Below are positions 8,293 through 17,232 of a stretch of 64,000 nucleotides of DNA, one piece after another (the stretch's first letter is position 1; each line of letters opens with the position of its first letter). The notes under the pieces are model-generated. The model was not told the origin of the DNA. It saw nothing but the letters and a program-made list of their open reading frames with translations, and searched no databases. The translations under genes and the position numbers were made by a program. This stretch comes from Synechococcus sp. HK05 (GTDB lineage: Bacteria > Cyanobacteriota > Cyanobacteriia > PCC-6307 > Cyanobiaceae), in contig NZ_JAHRXJ010000011.1 of the NCBI RefSeq assembly GCF_019104765.1, positions 558,001 to 622,000 on the forward strand, given 5' to 3'.

Positions 8293-9305
8293 CCGGAACG
8301 GGCAGAAGCGGCTGCTCAAATGTATGGGCCTTCTTGCGCCGCCAGTTGCCCTCGCCCGCGTCCGAGCCTCAGGTCGTCGCAAGCCTTCACGCCGATCCGG
8401 CGCAACGGCGGCGCCTCTGGAAAGCGGCGATCAAGTGGCCGATGTATTCGGTGGCGGTGATGCCGGTGCTGTTGGCCGCCGGTTGGCGTGCCGGGCAGGC
8501 CCTGCCGGTGCGCGTGGATCAGCTCGTGCTGTTTCTGTTGGCGGCGGTGCTGCTGCTGGCCTGGGAAAACCTCGCCAACGATGTGTTCGATGCCGACACC
8601 GGTGTCGACACCCAAGGCAAACCCCATTCCGTGGTGAATCTCACCGGACGGCGCGATCGTGTGGCGCTGCTGGCGAATGGCGCGCTGCTGTTGGGGCTGT
8701 TGTTGATGGCCCTCGTGGCGCTGCGCAGCAGTGCGGCGGTGATCGCCCTGGTGCTGGCCTGCTGCGGTATTGGCTACGCCTACCAAGGGCCACCTTTGCG
8801 TCTGGGGTATCGGGGCCTTGGCGAGCCCTTGTGCTGGGTCGCCTTTGGCCCCTTGGCCACAGCCGCTGCCCTTCTGGCCCTGGCCCCTGTGGGTGAGGGG
8901 GGTGTGCCGTGGCAAGCGGCGCTGGAGCTGGGCAGTGGCCCGGCTCTGGCCACCACGCTGGTGCTGTTCTGCTCCCATTTCCATCAGGTGGAGGAGGACG
9001 CAGCCCATGGCAAGCGTTCACCGGTGGTGCGGTTGGGTACGGGGCGTGCTGCTGCGTTGATTCCCTGGTTCGTGGCGCTGACGCTGGCCTTCGAGTGGGC
9101 GCCGGTGCTCGTGGGGCAATGGCCCCTCACGGCCCTGCTGGGGGCCATCGGGCTGCCGCCTGCCCAGGCGCTGATCCGCTTGCTGCGTCAGCACCACCGC
9201 GAACCGGATCGGATCGTGGGCAGCAAGTTTCTGGCCTTGCGCTTTCAGGCCCTCAATGGTCTGGGCTTGGCGCTGGGCCTGGCCCTGGGGCGCTGGCTGG
9301 GATGA
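8280..9305 (+). CDS. menA: 1,4-dihydroxy-2-naphthoate phytyltransferase (UbiA family)
   Basis: Membrane prenyltransferase that attaches the phytyl chain to dihydroxynaphthoate in phylloquinone synthesis. The family core begins RRRLWKAAIKWPMYSVAVMP; the Mg-diphosphate motif NDVFDADTGVD sits after the second helix, with about eight hydrophobic helices in total. The ATG at 8280 is the only ATG but overlaps the head-to-head menF start by 13 bases and gives a 45-residue unconserved leader. TTG codons at 8334 or 8346 would fit family length better, so the start is unresolved. The stop overlaps the menC ATG (ATGA). Confidence 0.92.
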   Translation: MEPAPGTGRSGCSNVWAFLRRQLPSPASEPQVVASLHADPAQRRRLWKAAIKWPMYSVAVMPVLLAAGWRAGQALPVRVDQLVLFLLAAVLLLAWENLANDVFDADTGVDTQGKPHSVVNLTGRRDRVALLANGALLLGLLLMALVALRSSAAVIALVLACCGIGYAYQGPPLRLGYRGLGEPLCWVAFGPLATAAALLALAPVGEGGVPWQAALELGSGPALATTLVLFCSHFHQVEEDAAHGKRSPVVRLGTGRAAALIPWFVALTLAFEWAPVLVGQWPLTALLGAIGLPPAQALIRLLRQHHREPDRIVGSKFLALRFQALNGLGLALGLALGRWLG

Positions 9306-10279
9306 GTGCCGAGGGCCTGCTGCAGCTGAGCTGGCGGCCCTATCGCTTTTTGTTGCCGCGCAGCCTGATCACCAGCCGTGGAGAGCTGGTGGAGCGCTCC
9401 GGTTGGCTGCTGTGTTTGCAGGCTTCCAGCGGTGCGCTCGGATGGGGTGAGGCTGCCGCCCCGCTGTTGGCGCCGGCCGCGCCGGAGCTGGCCGCGGCAG
9501 TTGCGGCGCTGCCGTCAGCTCTGGAGCGCGAGGAGCTGGAGCAGCGGATCTTGCAGCTGCCAGCACCACTGGCTTGCGCGATGGGGATGGCCTTGGCGGA
9601 GCTCGATGGCGCTGGTGGCTGCTGGCAGCTGGCCCCGCGCTCAGCCTGGCTTTTGCCCGCAGGTGAGGCGGCCCTGGCGACCTTGGAGCGCGTGCTTGCC
9701 AGCGCAGCTGGATCGCTCGGATGGCCCGTCACCGTGAAGTGGAAGGTGGCAGCCCAGCCGGATGCCGAGGAGCGCGTTCTGCTAGAAGCGCTGCTGGAGA
9801 GGTTGCCCGCAGCCGCCTGGTTGCGTCTGGATGCCAATGGTGGTTGGGATGTAGCCACGGCCCACCGCTGGGCGGATCGCTTGGTGGATGAACCGCGGTT
9901 GCAGTGGCTGGAGCAGCCTTTGGCGCCCTTGGAGCACGCCGAACTGGCGCGCCTGGCCGAGCGGCTGCCTGTGGCCTTGGATGAATCGCTGTCCCATCTG
10001 CTGCCGCACCAGCTCGAGGCCTGGCCTGGCTGGCAGGTGCGCCGCCCGTTGCAGGAGGGCGATCCCCGGCCGCTGCTTCAGCAGCTGCAGGCTGGCCTGC
10101 CCCACCAGATGATCAGCACAGCGTTTGAAACCGGTATCGGCCGGCGCTTCGTGGAGCATCTGGCGGCGCTGCAGGCACAAGGCCCCACGCCGGCCGCGCC
10201 AGGTTTGGCACCCGGATGGCAACCCGAGGGCCTGTTGTTTGCCGCGGAACCCGAGCGGGTGTGGGAGGCCGCGGCGTGA
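9302..10279 (+). CDS. menC: o-Succinylbenzoate synthase (enolase superfamily)
   Basis: Dehydrates SHCHC to o-succinylbenzoate in the phylloquinone pathway. The 325 residues show the enolase-superfamily pattern: KxK with Lys146 and Lys148, metal ligands Asp177 (LDANGG), Glu204 (LEQPL) and Asp227 (ALDES). The second general acid/base lysine, normally in a KP motif on the seventh strand, appears to be Arg248 (RRP, 247-249). Start ATG overlaps the menA stop and the stop overlaps the menE GTG, so menA-menC-menE read as one translationally coupled operon. Confidence 0.9.
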   Translation: MSAEGLLQLSWRPYRFLLPRSLITSRGELVERSGWLLCLQASSGALGWGEAAAPLLAPAAPELAAAVAALPSALEREELEQRILQLPAPLACAMGMALAELDGAGGCWQLAPRSAWLLPAGEAALATLERVLASAAGSLGWPVTVKWKVAAQPDAEERVLLEALLERLPAAAWLRLDANGGWDVATAHRWADRLVDEPRLQWLEQPLAPLEHAELARLAERLPVALDESLSHLLPHQLEAWPGWQVRRPLQEGDPRPLLQQLQAGLPHQMISTAFETGIGRRFVEHLAALQAQGPTPAAPGLAPGWQPEGLLFAAEPERVWEAAA

Positions 10280-11520
10280 GCCAGCCGCTGCTGCTGCGCA
10301 CGGGCGGCGATCGGGCTGAGCTGGCGCTCACCTTGTTGCAGGCCTGGGATCGGGAACAGACCGTGGCGATTGCTGCGCCCGAGGAGGCCGCCCTGCTGGA
10401 GGCGGCGTTGCCTTCCCGCAGCGACCCCGCCTCGGGGCCAGCGGTGGTGCTGGGCACGGGCGGTAGCAGCGGTGGGCGCCGCTGGTGCGTGCAACCCCTC
10501 GCTCACCTGCAGGTGGCCGTGGCTGGCACTGCCCAGTGGCTGCAGGCTTTGAAGCTGGAACCAGCCCAGCTGGAGCTGTTTAATCCCCTGCCGCTCCATC
10601 ACGTGAGTGGACTGATGCCACTGCTGCGGGCCAGGGCCTGGGGCGCTGAGCTGCGCTGGCTTTCCCCTGTGTGGATGCGTGAGCCCGAGCAGCTGCTGGC
10701 CGAGGCCTTCCCGGGGGATCCCGATCGGGCCGTGCTTTCGCTGGTGCCCACCCAGTTGCAGCGCTTGCTGGATGGGCCGGCCGGGATCCGCTGGCTGGAG
10801 CGCTTTGCCCTGATCTTGGTGGGCGGCGCGGCCCTGCCAGCTGCCCTGGCCCAGCGTTGCCGGGATCTGGGGATTCGCTTGGCTCCCTGCTATGGCAGCA
10901 CCGAAACCGGCGCCATGGTGATGGCCCTGTCTCCGCAGCAGTTCTTGGCCGGTGTGGATGGATGTGGCGCGGCCTTGCCCCATGTGCAGCTGCGCCTTGA
11001 GGCCGGCAGCGGTGCGCTGCAGATCAAGACCGCCAGCCTCGCTCTGGGGATGTTGCAGCAACGGGAGCTGCAGCCCTTGCCGCTCGATCAGGGCTGGTGG
11101 AGCAGCGGCGATCGCGCTCAGCAGGGGCCTGAGGGTTGGCAGCTGTTGGGGCGCCTCGATGGTGCGATCCAAAGCGGGGGTGAAACCGTGTTCCCCGAGC
11201 AGGTGGAGCGGCGTTTGCTGGAGCTGGCTCGGGCTCAGGGGCTCGCTGTGGAGGACCTGCTCGTGTTGCCGGAGCCCGATCTGCACTGGGGTGAGCGGCT
11301 GGTGGCCTTGGTGAAGCCGGCGGCTGGCATCGATGTGGGTGAAGCGGCGCTGCGGCCATCCCTGCAAACGCTCGCTCTGAGCCTGCCGCCGAGCCAACGG
11401 CCGCGGCGCTGGTTGGCTTGCCCTGAGCTGCAGCGCAGCTCTTTGGGAAAATGGGAGCGCCGGCGCTGGCGTGCGTGGCTGAGCTCCCATTCGGCGGTTC
11501 AGCCTGCCCCCGAGCCCTGA
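10276..11520 (+). CDS. menE: o-Succinylbenzoate--CoA ligase
   Basis: Acyl-CoA synthetase (ANL superfamily) that activates o-succinylbenzoate with ATP and CoA for MenB. Visible motifs are the Gly/Ser-rich P-loop GTGGSSGGRR, YGSTETGAM (A5), the hinge region with DRAQQ and LGRLDGAIQSGGETVFPEQVE (A7-A8), and the C-terminal catalytic lysine in SLGKWERR. At 414 residues it is shorter than many MenE, with a reduced N-terminal subdomain typical of picocyanobacteria. GTG start in GTGA overlap with the menC stop. No further men gene follows on this strand. Confidence 0.92.
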   Translation: MSQPLLLRTGGDRAELALTLLQAWDREQTVAIAAPEEAALLEAALPSRSDPASGPAVVLGTGGSSGGRRWCVQPLAHLQVAVAGTAQWLQALKLEPAQLELFNPLPLHHVSGLMPLLRARAWGAELRWLSPVWMREPEQLLAEAFPGDPDRAVLSLVPTQLQRLLDGPAGIRWLERFALILVGGAALPAALAQRCRDLGIRLAPCYGSTETGAMVMALSPQQFLAGVDGCGAALPHVQLRLEAGSGALQIKTASLALGMLQQRELQPLPLDQGWWSSGDRAQQGPEGWQLLGRLDGAIQSGGETVFPEQVERRLLELARAQGLAVEDLLVLPEPDLHWGERLVALVKPAAGIDVGEAALRPSLQTLALSLPPSQRPRRWLACPELQRSSLGKWERRRWRAWLSSHSAVQPAPEP

Positions 11521-11568
11521 CAAGTGCTGCACAGGCGGCTACAAGCAGGGTGTAGCGCCTGGTGATGC

Positions 11569-11850
11569 ATGAGCAACGGCGATTGGAGTGCCCTCGATCT
11601 CACGGAGGTGAGCAACAAAAAACTGGCAGCCGGCTTGCTGGGGATCTTTCTGGGATCCTTTGGCCTTCACAAATTCGTGCTGGGTTACACCAAAGCGGGT
11701 TTGATCATGCTGTTGGTTACGGTGCTCACCTGTGGTGTAGGTGGGTTTGTGATGGGGCTGATCGGTGTGATTGAAGGGATCATCTATCTCACGCAAACAC
11801 CGCAGGAGTTCAAAGCCACCTACCTCGACGGACGCAAGGAATGGTTCTGA
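11569..11850 (+). CDS. TM2-domain membrane protein
   Basis: A 93-residue protein with a TM2 domain: two transmembrane helices (about 20-38 and 44-75) joined by a short turn, with the family's KKLAAGLLGIFLGSFGLHKF and GLIMLLVTVLTCGVGGFVMG pattern. The last 18 residues are polar and probably cytosolic. TM2 proteins have no firm bacterial function. The ATG at 11569 directly precedes the conserved region. The downstream small membrane ORF overlaps its stop by ten bases. Confidence 0.85.
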   Translation: MSNGDWSALDLTEVSNKKLAAGLLGIFLGSFGLHKFVLGYTKAGLIMLLVTVLTCGVGGFVMGLIGVIEGIIYLTQTPQEFKATYLDGRKEWF

Positions 11851-12068
11851 GCCGTTCCTCCAGCCGCGTGTCCGCTGGCCTGCTCTTGGTGGCAGCTGGG
11901 GTGAGTGCCTGTGCTTTGGGAGATGGCTGGACCATGGGTTTTCATCCCTTTGCCCTGCTGGCGGCTCTGCTGCCGCTTCAGCTCGCTGCTTTGCTGTGGA
12001 GCCTCAAGGGAACGCCTACAGCGGCTGCACGCCGCGTTGCAGCGATGAGGCCTCCAGCCAGCGATTGA
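11841..12068 (+). CDS. Hypothetical two-helix membrane protein
   Basis: A 75-residue reading frame beginning at an ATG inside the last codons of the TM2-domain gene. It has two hydrophobic segments (about 10-27 and 34-53) and a basic C-terminal tail, a plausible tiny membrane protein co-translated with TM2. No family recognised. Its last 53 bases overlap the convergent thioesterase gene, which argues for caution. Confidence 0.45.
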   Translation: MVLSRSSSRVSAGLLLVAAGVSACALGDGWTMGFHPFALLAALLPLQLAALLWSLKGTPTAAARRVAAMRPPASD

Positions 12069-12465
12069 TGGCGGCTGGTAGTGCGCGCCGAGCCCGTTCG
12101 CTGCTGCTGATGGCCAGGTGGCGGGTGAGACCCTCGGCCACTGAGGTGCCGTTACTGCTGAAGCGATAACGCACTTCAAAACATCCGGGATCGAGGTGTT
12201 GCGGCTCCAGGGCGATCGCTAGAGGATCGCCACACACGAGTGGTTGGAAGAAATCAGCGCTGCAATGCACGATCGGCAGCGCGATTTCGGGCCTGGATCC
12301 CGGTCTGGGAAACACATCCGCCGCTGCGATGCCGAAGCGCTCCAGGCTTTCCTCGTAGGCCTCGTGGCACCAATGCAGCAACTGAGGGAAATGCATCACC
12401 CCAGCAGCGTCGGTGTCCCCGAAGCGCACGGTGCGGCAGAGCAGCAGCCAGCTTTCGGGATTCAT
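12016..12465 (-). CDS. menI: 1,4-dihydroxy-2-naphthoyl-CoA thioesterase (hotdog fold)
   Basis: A 149-residue 4HBT-type hotdog thioesterase, similar to the cyanobacterial DHNA-CoA hydrolase (Synechocystis Slr0204 type) that releases dihydroxynaphthoate for MenA. The active-site Asp lies in RFGDTDAAGVMHFP (about 15-28), followed by the long helix HWCHEAYEESLERFG. The start at 12465 fits the family; the frame is open upstream but unconserved. It overlaps the DUF2752 stop in an ATGA junction. Position 0.5 kb from menE supports a role in phylloquinone rather than in another acyl-CoA reaction. Confidence 0.85.
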   Translation of the reverse strand: MNPESWLLLCRTVRFGDTDAAGVMHFPQLLHWCHEAYEESLERFGIAAADVFPRPGSRPEIALPIVHCSADFFQPLVCGDPLAIALEPQHLDPGCFEVRYRFSSNGTSVAEGLTRHLAISSSERARRALPAAINRWLEASSLQRGVQPL

Positions 12466-12788
12466 GGGGCAGCCAGGTTCGGGAAGGCGTTGAAACCAGT
12501 GAAGCTGAGGCCAAGCCGTAGGGCCCAGTAGCTCAGCAAAGCCGCTGTGATCCAAATCAACGTGCGGGTTCGGAGCCGCCAGGGCAGCAGTTCACGCCGC
12601 CGGATCGCCTGCGCCGACCACCACAGAAGACCCGCCGCCAGCAGGGGGCCAAAGGCATGCCAGCGCACCGAATCGGCCAGGTTGCCCGTGAGGGCTGCAC
12701 TGGTGGCGCGGGTGAGAAAGCAGGTGGGGCAGGGGATGCCCGTGAACGCTTGCAGCGGGCAGATCCATCCTGGAAGGCCGGGATGCAT
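12462..12788 (-). CDS. DUF2752 membrane protein (start unresolved)
   Basis: DUF2752 family, function unknown. The hallmark CPLQAFTGIPCPTCFLTRA with its cysteines is at about 10-28, followed by two transmembrane helices. The ATG at 12788 is the only standard start, but the frame stays open and reads like the family's expected first helix (LNHAGWLLPSAFTASLWLKG) back to about 12880, into the 3' end of ndhH, with no ATG, GTG or TTG. A non-canonical start, or translation continuing from ndhH, is possible. The stop overlaps the thioesterase ATG. Confidence 0.78.
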   Translation of the reverse strand: MHPGLPGWICPLQAFTGIPCPTCFLTRATSAALTGNLADSVRWHAFGPLLAAGLLWWSAQAIRRRELLPWRLRTRTLIWITAALLSYWALRLGLSFTGFNAFPNLAAP

Positions 12789-12873
12789 TCCCTTGAGCCA
12801 CAGAGACGCCGTGAAAGCGCTCGGCAGCAGCCAGCCGGCGTGGTTCAGGCGGCGCAGGAAGCGGTTCAGGACT

Positions 12874-14058
12874 TCAGCGGTCCACCGAGCCCATGATCAC
12901 GTCGATTGAGCCGAGGATGGCCATGATGTCGGCCACCTTCGCGCCCTTGAGGATGTGGGGGAGGATCTGCAGGTTGTTGAAATCGGCGGCACGGATCTTG
13001 AAGCGCCAGGGGGTCACGTCGTTGTTGCCCTGGATGAACACACCGATCTCGCCCTTGCCCGATTCCAGGCGGGTGTAGAGCTCGCCATCGGGAATCTTGA
13101 AGGTGGGTGCAACCTTCTTGGCCACGATCTGATAATCGAAGCCGGCGAATTCACTGGTTTTGCCCTCGGCCATGCGGCGGGCTTCCAGATGTTCGGTGGG
13201 GCCGCCGGGAATCATCTGGCAGGCCTGGCGCAGGATCTTGAGCGACTGGCGCATCTCCTCGATCCGCACCCGGTAACGGGCGTAGCAGTCGCCCTCCTTC
13301 TCCCAGGCCACATCCCAGTCGAAGTCGTCGTAGCACTCGTAGTGATCCACCTTGCGCAGATCCCAGGGCACCCCTGAAGCGCGCAGCATCGGGCCCGAGA
13401 GGCTCCAGTTGATCGCCATCTCGCGGCTGATCGTGCCCAGACCCTCGATCCGCTTGCGGAAGATCGGATTGTTGGTGATCAGCTTCTCGTATTCATCGAT
13501 CTTGGGGCCGAACCAGTCGCAGAAGTCGAGGCACTTCTCCAGCCAGCCGTAGGGCAGGTCGGCGGCCACACCGCCGATGCGGAAATAGTTGTTGTTGATC
13601 AGGCGCTGACCAGTTGCCGCTTCCCAGAGGTCGTAGATCATCTCCCGTTCGCGGAAGATGTAGAAGAACGGTGTCTGGGCGCCCACGTCAGCCAGGAAGG
13701 GGCCAAGCCAGAGCAGGTGGTTGGCGATGCGGTTGAGCTCCAGCATCAACACGCGGATGTAGCTGGCGCGCTTGGGCACCGGCACATCGGCCAGGCGTTC
13801 GGGGGCATTCACCACGATCGCCTCGTAGAACATGCCGGCCGCATAGTCCATGCGGCTCACATAGGGCACGAACATCACGTTCGTGCGGTTCTCGGCGATC
13901 TTCTCCATGCCGCGATGGAGGTAGCCGATCACCGGCTCGCAGTCCACCACGTCCTCACCGTCGAGGGTCACCACGAGCCGCAGCACCCCGTGCATCGAGG
14001 GGTGGTGCGGCCCGAAGTTCACCACCATCGGCTCCGTGCGCGTTTCCAGCTGCGTCAT
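12874..14058 (-). CDS. ndhH: NAD(P)H-quinone oxidoreductase subunit H
   Basis: Hydrophilic 49 kDa-type subunit of the thylakoid NDH-1 complex, next to the quinone site. The N-terminal [16 protein letters not shown] with the conserved His pair, the [12 protein letters not shown] segment and the C-terminal [18 protein letters not shown] are all present. 394 residues is the normal length. The minus-strand TAAGAT hexamer (14089-14094) is 31 bases upstream and is a good -10 candidate, facing the rsmH promoter. Probably co-transcribed with DUF2752 and menI. Confidence 0.97.
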   Translation of the reverse strand: MTQLETRTEPMVVNFGPHHPSMHGVLRLVVTLDGEDVVDCEPVIGYLHRGMEKIAENRTNVMFVPYVSRMDYAAGMFYEAIVVNAPERLADVPVPKRASYIRVLMLELNRIANHLLWLGPFLADVGAQTPFFYIFREREMIYDLWEAATGQRLINNNYFRIGGVAADLPYGWLEKCLDFCDWFGPKIDEYEKLITNNPIFRKRIEGLGTISREMAINWSLSGPMLRASGVPWDLRKVDHYECYDDFDWDVAWEKEGDCYARYRVRIEEMRQSLKILRQACQMIPGGPTEHLEARRMAEGKTSEFAGFDYQIVAKKVAPTFKIPDGELYTRLESGKGEIGVFIQGNNDVTPWRFKIRAADFNNLQILPHILKGAKVADIMAILGSIDVIMGSVDR

Positions 14059-14088
14059 GGGGCCGAGGGGTGGGAGCTCGCTGGCGGG

Positions 14089-14097
14089 ATCTTAGGA
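14089..14097. promoter_or_regulatory. Candidate shared -10 region for ndhH (-) and rsmH (+)
   Basis: ATCTTAGGA: the minus strand reads TAAGAT (14094-14089), 31 bases before the ndhH ATG; the plus strand reads TTAGGA (14092-14097), about 30 bases before a TTG at 14127. Both distances fit the pattern seen for other genes here. No -35 box is convincing. It supports placing the rsmH start at 14127 instead of at the GTG 14070. Confidence 0.35.
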
Positions 14098-14126
14098 AGG
14101 AAGGGCCGCCGCTTCCGTTGCCGGGC

Positions 14127-15038
14127 TTGGGCGATCCGCAGGATTCCGCCACGTTTAATCACGTTCCGGTGCTGGCGGGGCCAGTGCTGGCCGGTTTCGC
14201 CGAGCTCGAGCCTCTGCTGGAACAGCACGGCGACGGCCTGCTGATTGATTGCACCCTCGGCGGCGGCGGCCACAGCGCCCTGCTGCTGGAGGCCCATCCG
14301 CGCCTGCGTTTGATCGGCCTGGATCAGGACCCCACCGCCCGCGCTGCGGCGGCTCGGCGCCTGGCGTCCTTCGGGGATCGTGCCCAGATCGTGGCCACCA
14401 ACTTCGCGAGCTACCAGCCAGAGGAGCCGGCCCTGGCGGTGCTGGCCGACCTGGGGGTGAGCAGCCCGCAGCTGGATGTGGCGGAGCGGGGCTTCAGCTT
14501 TCGCCTCGATGGCCCGCTCGACATGCGCATGAACCCGGCCGCGGGCGAGACCGCCGCCGAGCTGATCGCGCGGCTCGATGAAACGGAGCTGGCGGATCTG
14601 ATCTACGCCTACGGCGAGGAGCGCCTCTCGCGCCGGATCGCCCGGCGGATCAAGCACGATCTGGCTGAACAGGGCCCCTACAGCGGCACCGCAGCGTTGG
14701 CCTATGCGGTGGCCGGTTGCTATGCGCCGAAGGCCCGCCGGGGCCGCATTCATCCCGCCACCCGCACCTTTCAGGCCCTGCGCATCGCCGTGAACGATGA
14801 ACTGGGCGTGCTGGATCGGCTGCTGCAATCCGCCCCCAACTGGCTCCTGCCGGGCGGCCTGTTCGGTGTGATCAGCTTCCACTCCCTGGAAGATCGCCGC
14901 GTGAAGACGGCGTTCGTGAGTGATGAGCGGCTGCAGCGCATCACCCGTAAGGCCGTGCAGGCCACACCCGAGGAAGAGTTGGCTAACCCCCGCAGCCGCA
15001 GTGCCCGCTTGCGCCTGGCGCGCCGCCGCAGCGTGTGA
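14127..15038 (+). CDS. rsmH: 16S rRNA (cytosine1402-N4)-methyltransferase
   Basis: RsmH/MraW methylates the P-site cytidine of 16S rRNA using S-adenosylmethionine. The conserved FNHVPVL start, the SAM-binding [39 protein letters not shown] with DMRMNP, and the C-terminal [13 protein letters not shown] are all visible. The TTG at 14127 gives 303 residues and puts the family start a few residues in; a GTG at 14070 is open but lies beyond the likely promoter, only 11 bases from ndhH. The stop overlaps the next gene's GTG. Confidence 0.92.
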   Translation: MGDPQDSATFNHVPVLAGPVLAGFAELEPLLEQHGDGLLIDCTLGGGGHSALLLEAHPRLRLIGLDQDPTARAAAARRLASFGDRAQIVATNFASYQPEEPALAVLADLGVSSPQLDVAERGFSFRLDGPLDMRMNPAAGETAAELIARLDETELADLIYAYGEERLSRRIARRIKHDLAEQGPYSGTAALAYAVAGCYAPKARRGRIHPATRTFQALRIAVNDELGVLDRLLQSAPNWLLPGGLFGVISFHSLEDRRVKTAFVSDERLQRITRKAVQATPEEELANPRSRSARLRLARRRSV

Positions 15039-16375
15039 CCTGGCCCGCCACGCTTCCAGGCACCTTCCTCGATGCCCTGCCTGCAGATCAGCGGGGCGAG
15101 GCTGAGGCGGTGGCCCTGGCCTGGATGGGTTTCCTGCCGGGCATGGAGCGGGCGCTCCCGGCGGCGCAGGCTCGCCCGGGTCATCCCGCTCTGGCGCTGC
15201 TGGCGGGGCTGGTGGCGCTGCTGGGCCAGACCCCAGCCGCCGCCGCGGAAGCGGCCCGTCACCTGCAGGTTGCACGCCGGCGTGCAGACCGTCTCGATGC
15301 CTGGGGGCAGGGCCTGCTGCCCCTGGCCGAACACTGGCTGTCCGGCGAACTGGGGTTGGCGCTGCGCGCTGCCGAGCAACTGGCGGCGGCCCACCCCGAG
15401 GCTCCACTCACCCTGAAGCTGGCGGAGTGGCTCTGCTACCTGCGTGGCCAGGCCGTGCATGGCGCCCGCCTGCTCGATCTGGCCCTCTGGTTCGGCCGCC
15501 ATCACCCGCATCACCCGGATGTGCGGGCGATCGAGGCGTTTGCGCACGAGCTCTGCGGCTCCCTGCCGGCAGCTGAGCGCTGCGCCCTCCAGGCCGTCGA
15601 GCTACGTTCGCTCAACCCCTGGGCCGATCACGCCCTGCTCCATGCCCTGCAGCGTGGTGGAGCTCTCGAGCGGGCTCTGGCGTTCGCGGAGCAGCGCTCA
15701 TCCAGTTGGTCTGCGGCGGCAGCACCGATGGCGTTGCACAACCATTGGCACTGGGCGCTGCTGTGGCTGGAGACGGGTGATGCACCCGCCGCGCTGCGCC
15801 AGTGGCAGCAGGCACTGGCGCCTCAGCCGGTGGATTCGGGCACCGGTGAGCTGATCGATCGCATTGCTCTCCATTGCCGGCTGGAACTGGCTGCAGCAGA
15901 GCCGCTGCTCCCACCGTTCGATCCAGTGTGGTCGGCCCTGGCTGAGGCGATCGGTGATCGTGTGCTGCAGCCGGAGGCGCCCCTGATCGCTGCTCACTAC
16001 GGCTGGTGCCTGGCCCGGGCTGGCTGCAGTGGCCCTTTGGCAGCGCTGCGCGGCCGGGTGGAGCAGCTGGCCCATCACCCGGGCGCGGTGGAGCCGGCCT
16101 GGTGCTGGCAGCCGGCCGGGTTGGCGATGCTCGATGGCGTTGTGGCTCTGGCTCAAGGGCGCCATGCCGACGCCCTGGCCTTGCTGGAGCCGGTGCAGGG
16201 TTGGTTCCCCATGGCCGGTGGCAGCGATGCCCAGGCTCAGATCCTGGATCAGATGCTGCTGGTGGCCGCCCGCGCTTGCGGTCGCCGGCCTCTGGTGGAA
16301 CAACGGGTGGGGCGGCTGCGGGCCGATCGGCCGCAGCTCACGCCCCTGGATCGCCACTGGCTCAGCTGTTGCTGA
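15035..16375 (+). CDS. TPR-like helical-repeat protein (TTC38-like)
   Basis: A 446-residue, Ala/Leu-rich alpha-helical protein. Repeated helix pairs with TPR-like spacing are visible throughout, and the [15 protein letters not shown] segment (about 235-249) resembles the signature of the TTC38 family of tetratricopeptide proteins. No catalytic motif. Function unknown; TPR proteins usually mediate protein contacts. The GTG start overlaps the rsmH stop, implying co-translation, and the 3' end overlaps the next convergent gene by 14 bases. Confidence 0.75.
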   Translation: MTWPATLPGTFLDALPADQRGEAEAVALAWMGFLPGMERALPAAQARPGHPALALLAGLVALLGQTPAAAAEAARHLQVARRRADRLDAWGQGLLPLAEHWLSGELGLALRAAEQLAAAHPEAPLTLKLAEWLCYLRGQAVHGARLLDLALWFGRHHPHHPDVRAIEAFAHELCGSLPAAERCALQAVELRSLNPWADHALLHALQRGGALERALAFAEQRSSSWSAAAAPMALHNHWHWALLWLETGDAPAALRQWQQALAPQPVDSGTGELIDRIALHCRLELAAAEPLLPPFDPVWSALAEAIGDRVLQPEAPLIAAHYGWCLARAGCSGPLAALRGRVEQLAHHPGAVEPAWCWQPAGLAMLDGVVALAQGRHADALALLEPVQGWFPMAGGSDAQAQILDQMLLVAARACGRRPLVEQRVGRLRADRPQLTPLDRHWLSCC

Positions 16376-17132
16376 GGATGCCGGTGTGGTCCTGGCTGCC
16401 GAACAGCTGGCGATAGGCGGCGGTACTGATGCAGATCACCACCGGGAAGATCACGAACAGTCCGCCGTAGCTGAACAGCGCGGCCACGGCGTGGATCACG
16501 CTTTCCACGATTCCAAGCCACAGCACCACCCACCAGCTGGGGTTCACGCCGCTCACGCCGGCCTGGATGGTTTCCACAGGACGCTTCACCCCGAACAGCG
16601 AAAGCTGCAGCAGGAACTTCTGGCTGATCAGGAACCAGATGTAGAAGATGCCAAACACGATCACCGGAATCACGGTGAGGGTGGTGTTGAGGGCATTCAG
16701 GCCTGTGCCGATCAGGGCGGCCACGAGGCCCACCACGCCCAGCACGATCGCCAGCAGGATGGCTGAGCCGAGCAGGCGACCGCTTGCGGCGCGATCCCAG
16801 CGGGTGAAGTTGCGGAACGAGGGGCGCTGGCCATCGAGGCTCATCCAGGCGCAACGGGTGATGCCCACCACGCCCCAGAGGCCCACGATCACGTAGCCGA
16901 TGGCGCCCACCACCACGGCGATGCCGGCGGCCACGGGATGGAGGAAGGGCAGCTCACTGCTGTTGAGCCGCAGCAGGCCCCCCAGCAGCAGTGCGCCGAA
17001 GGGCACCAGGATCAGGGTGACAAGCACCTGGAACAGCAGGAACGGCCAGGGGGCTCTGCAGAAGGCCTGCCAACCGTCTTCCACGGCGCGCAGCACCTGC
17101 AGCTTGTTGGTGCCGGGGGTCGGCAGGCTCAT
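16362..17132 (-). CDS. Six-helix membrane protein of unknown function
   Basis: A 256-residue integral membrane protein with about six hydrophobic segments in pairs, a loop rich in charged residues (SLDGQRPSFRNFTRWDRAA, about 120-140), and a second-half LLQLSLFGVKRPVETIQAG segment. The two-fold arrangement resembles the DUF975/glycerophosphoryl-type membrane families, but I cannot assign one firmly. The ATG at 17132 precedes a polar SLPTPGTNK leader; an upstream frame extension is unconserved. Confidence 0.75.
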   Translation of the reverse strand: MSLPTPGTNKLQVLRAVEDGWQAFCRAPWPFLLFQVLVTLILVPFGALLLGGLLRLNSSELPFLHPVAAGIAVVVGAIGYVIVGLWGVVGITRCAWMSLDGQRPSFRNFTRWDRAASGRLLGSAILLAIVLGVVGLVAALIGTGLNALNTTLTVIPVIVFGIFYIWFLISQKFLLQLSLFGVKRPVETIQAGVSGVNPSWWVVLWLGIVESVIHAVAALFSYGGLFVIFPVVICISTAAYRQLFGSQDHTGILSNS

Positions 17133-17198
17133 CAGCACAAGGCAATTGCCCGGAAGGTAGCCATTGCTGCAGTGCTCGCCCAGCTTTTGTTGCACTCC

Positions 17199-17215
17199 GC
17201 GTTCAGCGTGAACGC
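17199..17215 (-). terminator. Candidate hairpin 3' of the cysteine desulfurase gene
   Basis: Perfect seven-base stem GCGTTCA/TGAACGC with a three-base loop, 17 bases past the stop of the minus-strand cysteine desulfurase gene. There is no T-run, so factor-independent termination is doubtful; it may only stabilise the mRNA end. Confidence 0.3.
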
Positions 17216-17232
17216 TTTGTGGTGGGGTCGAC

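Noticed and set aside
10078-11532. Long minus-strand frame (484 codons) opposite menC and menE
   Set aside because: Antisense shadow: low complexity (Gln/Ala/Arg), no recognisable domain, and both sense genes are intact.
14055-15407. Minus-strand frame of 450 codons opposite rsmH and the TPR gene
   Set aside because: Composition and position indicate a shadow of rsmH; no domain could be seen.
17199-17215. Reading the stem-loop as a strong intrinsic terminator
   Set aside because: No T-run on either strand; kept only as a weak candidate.
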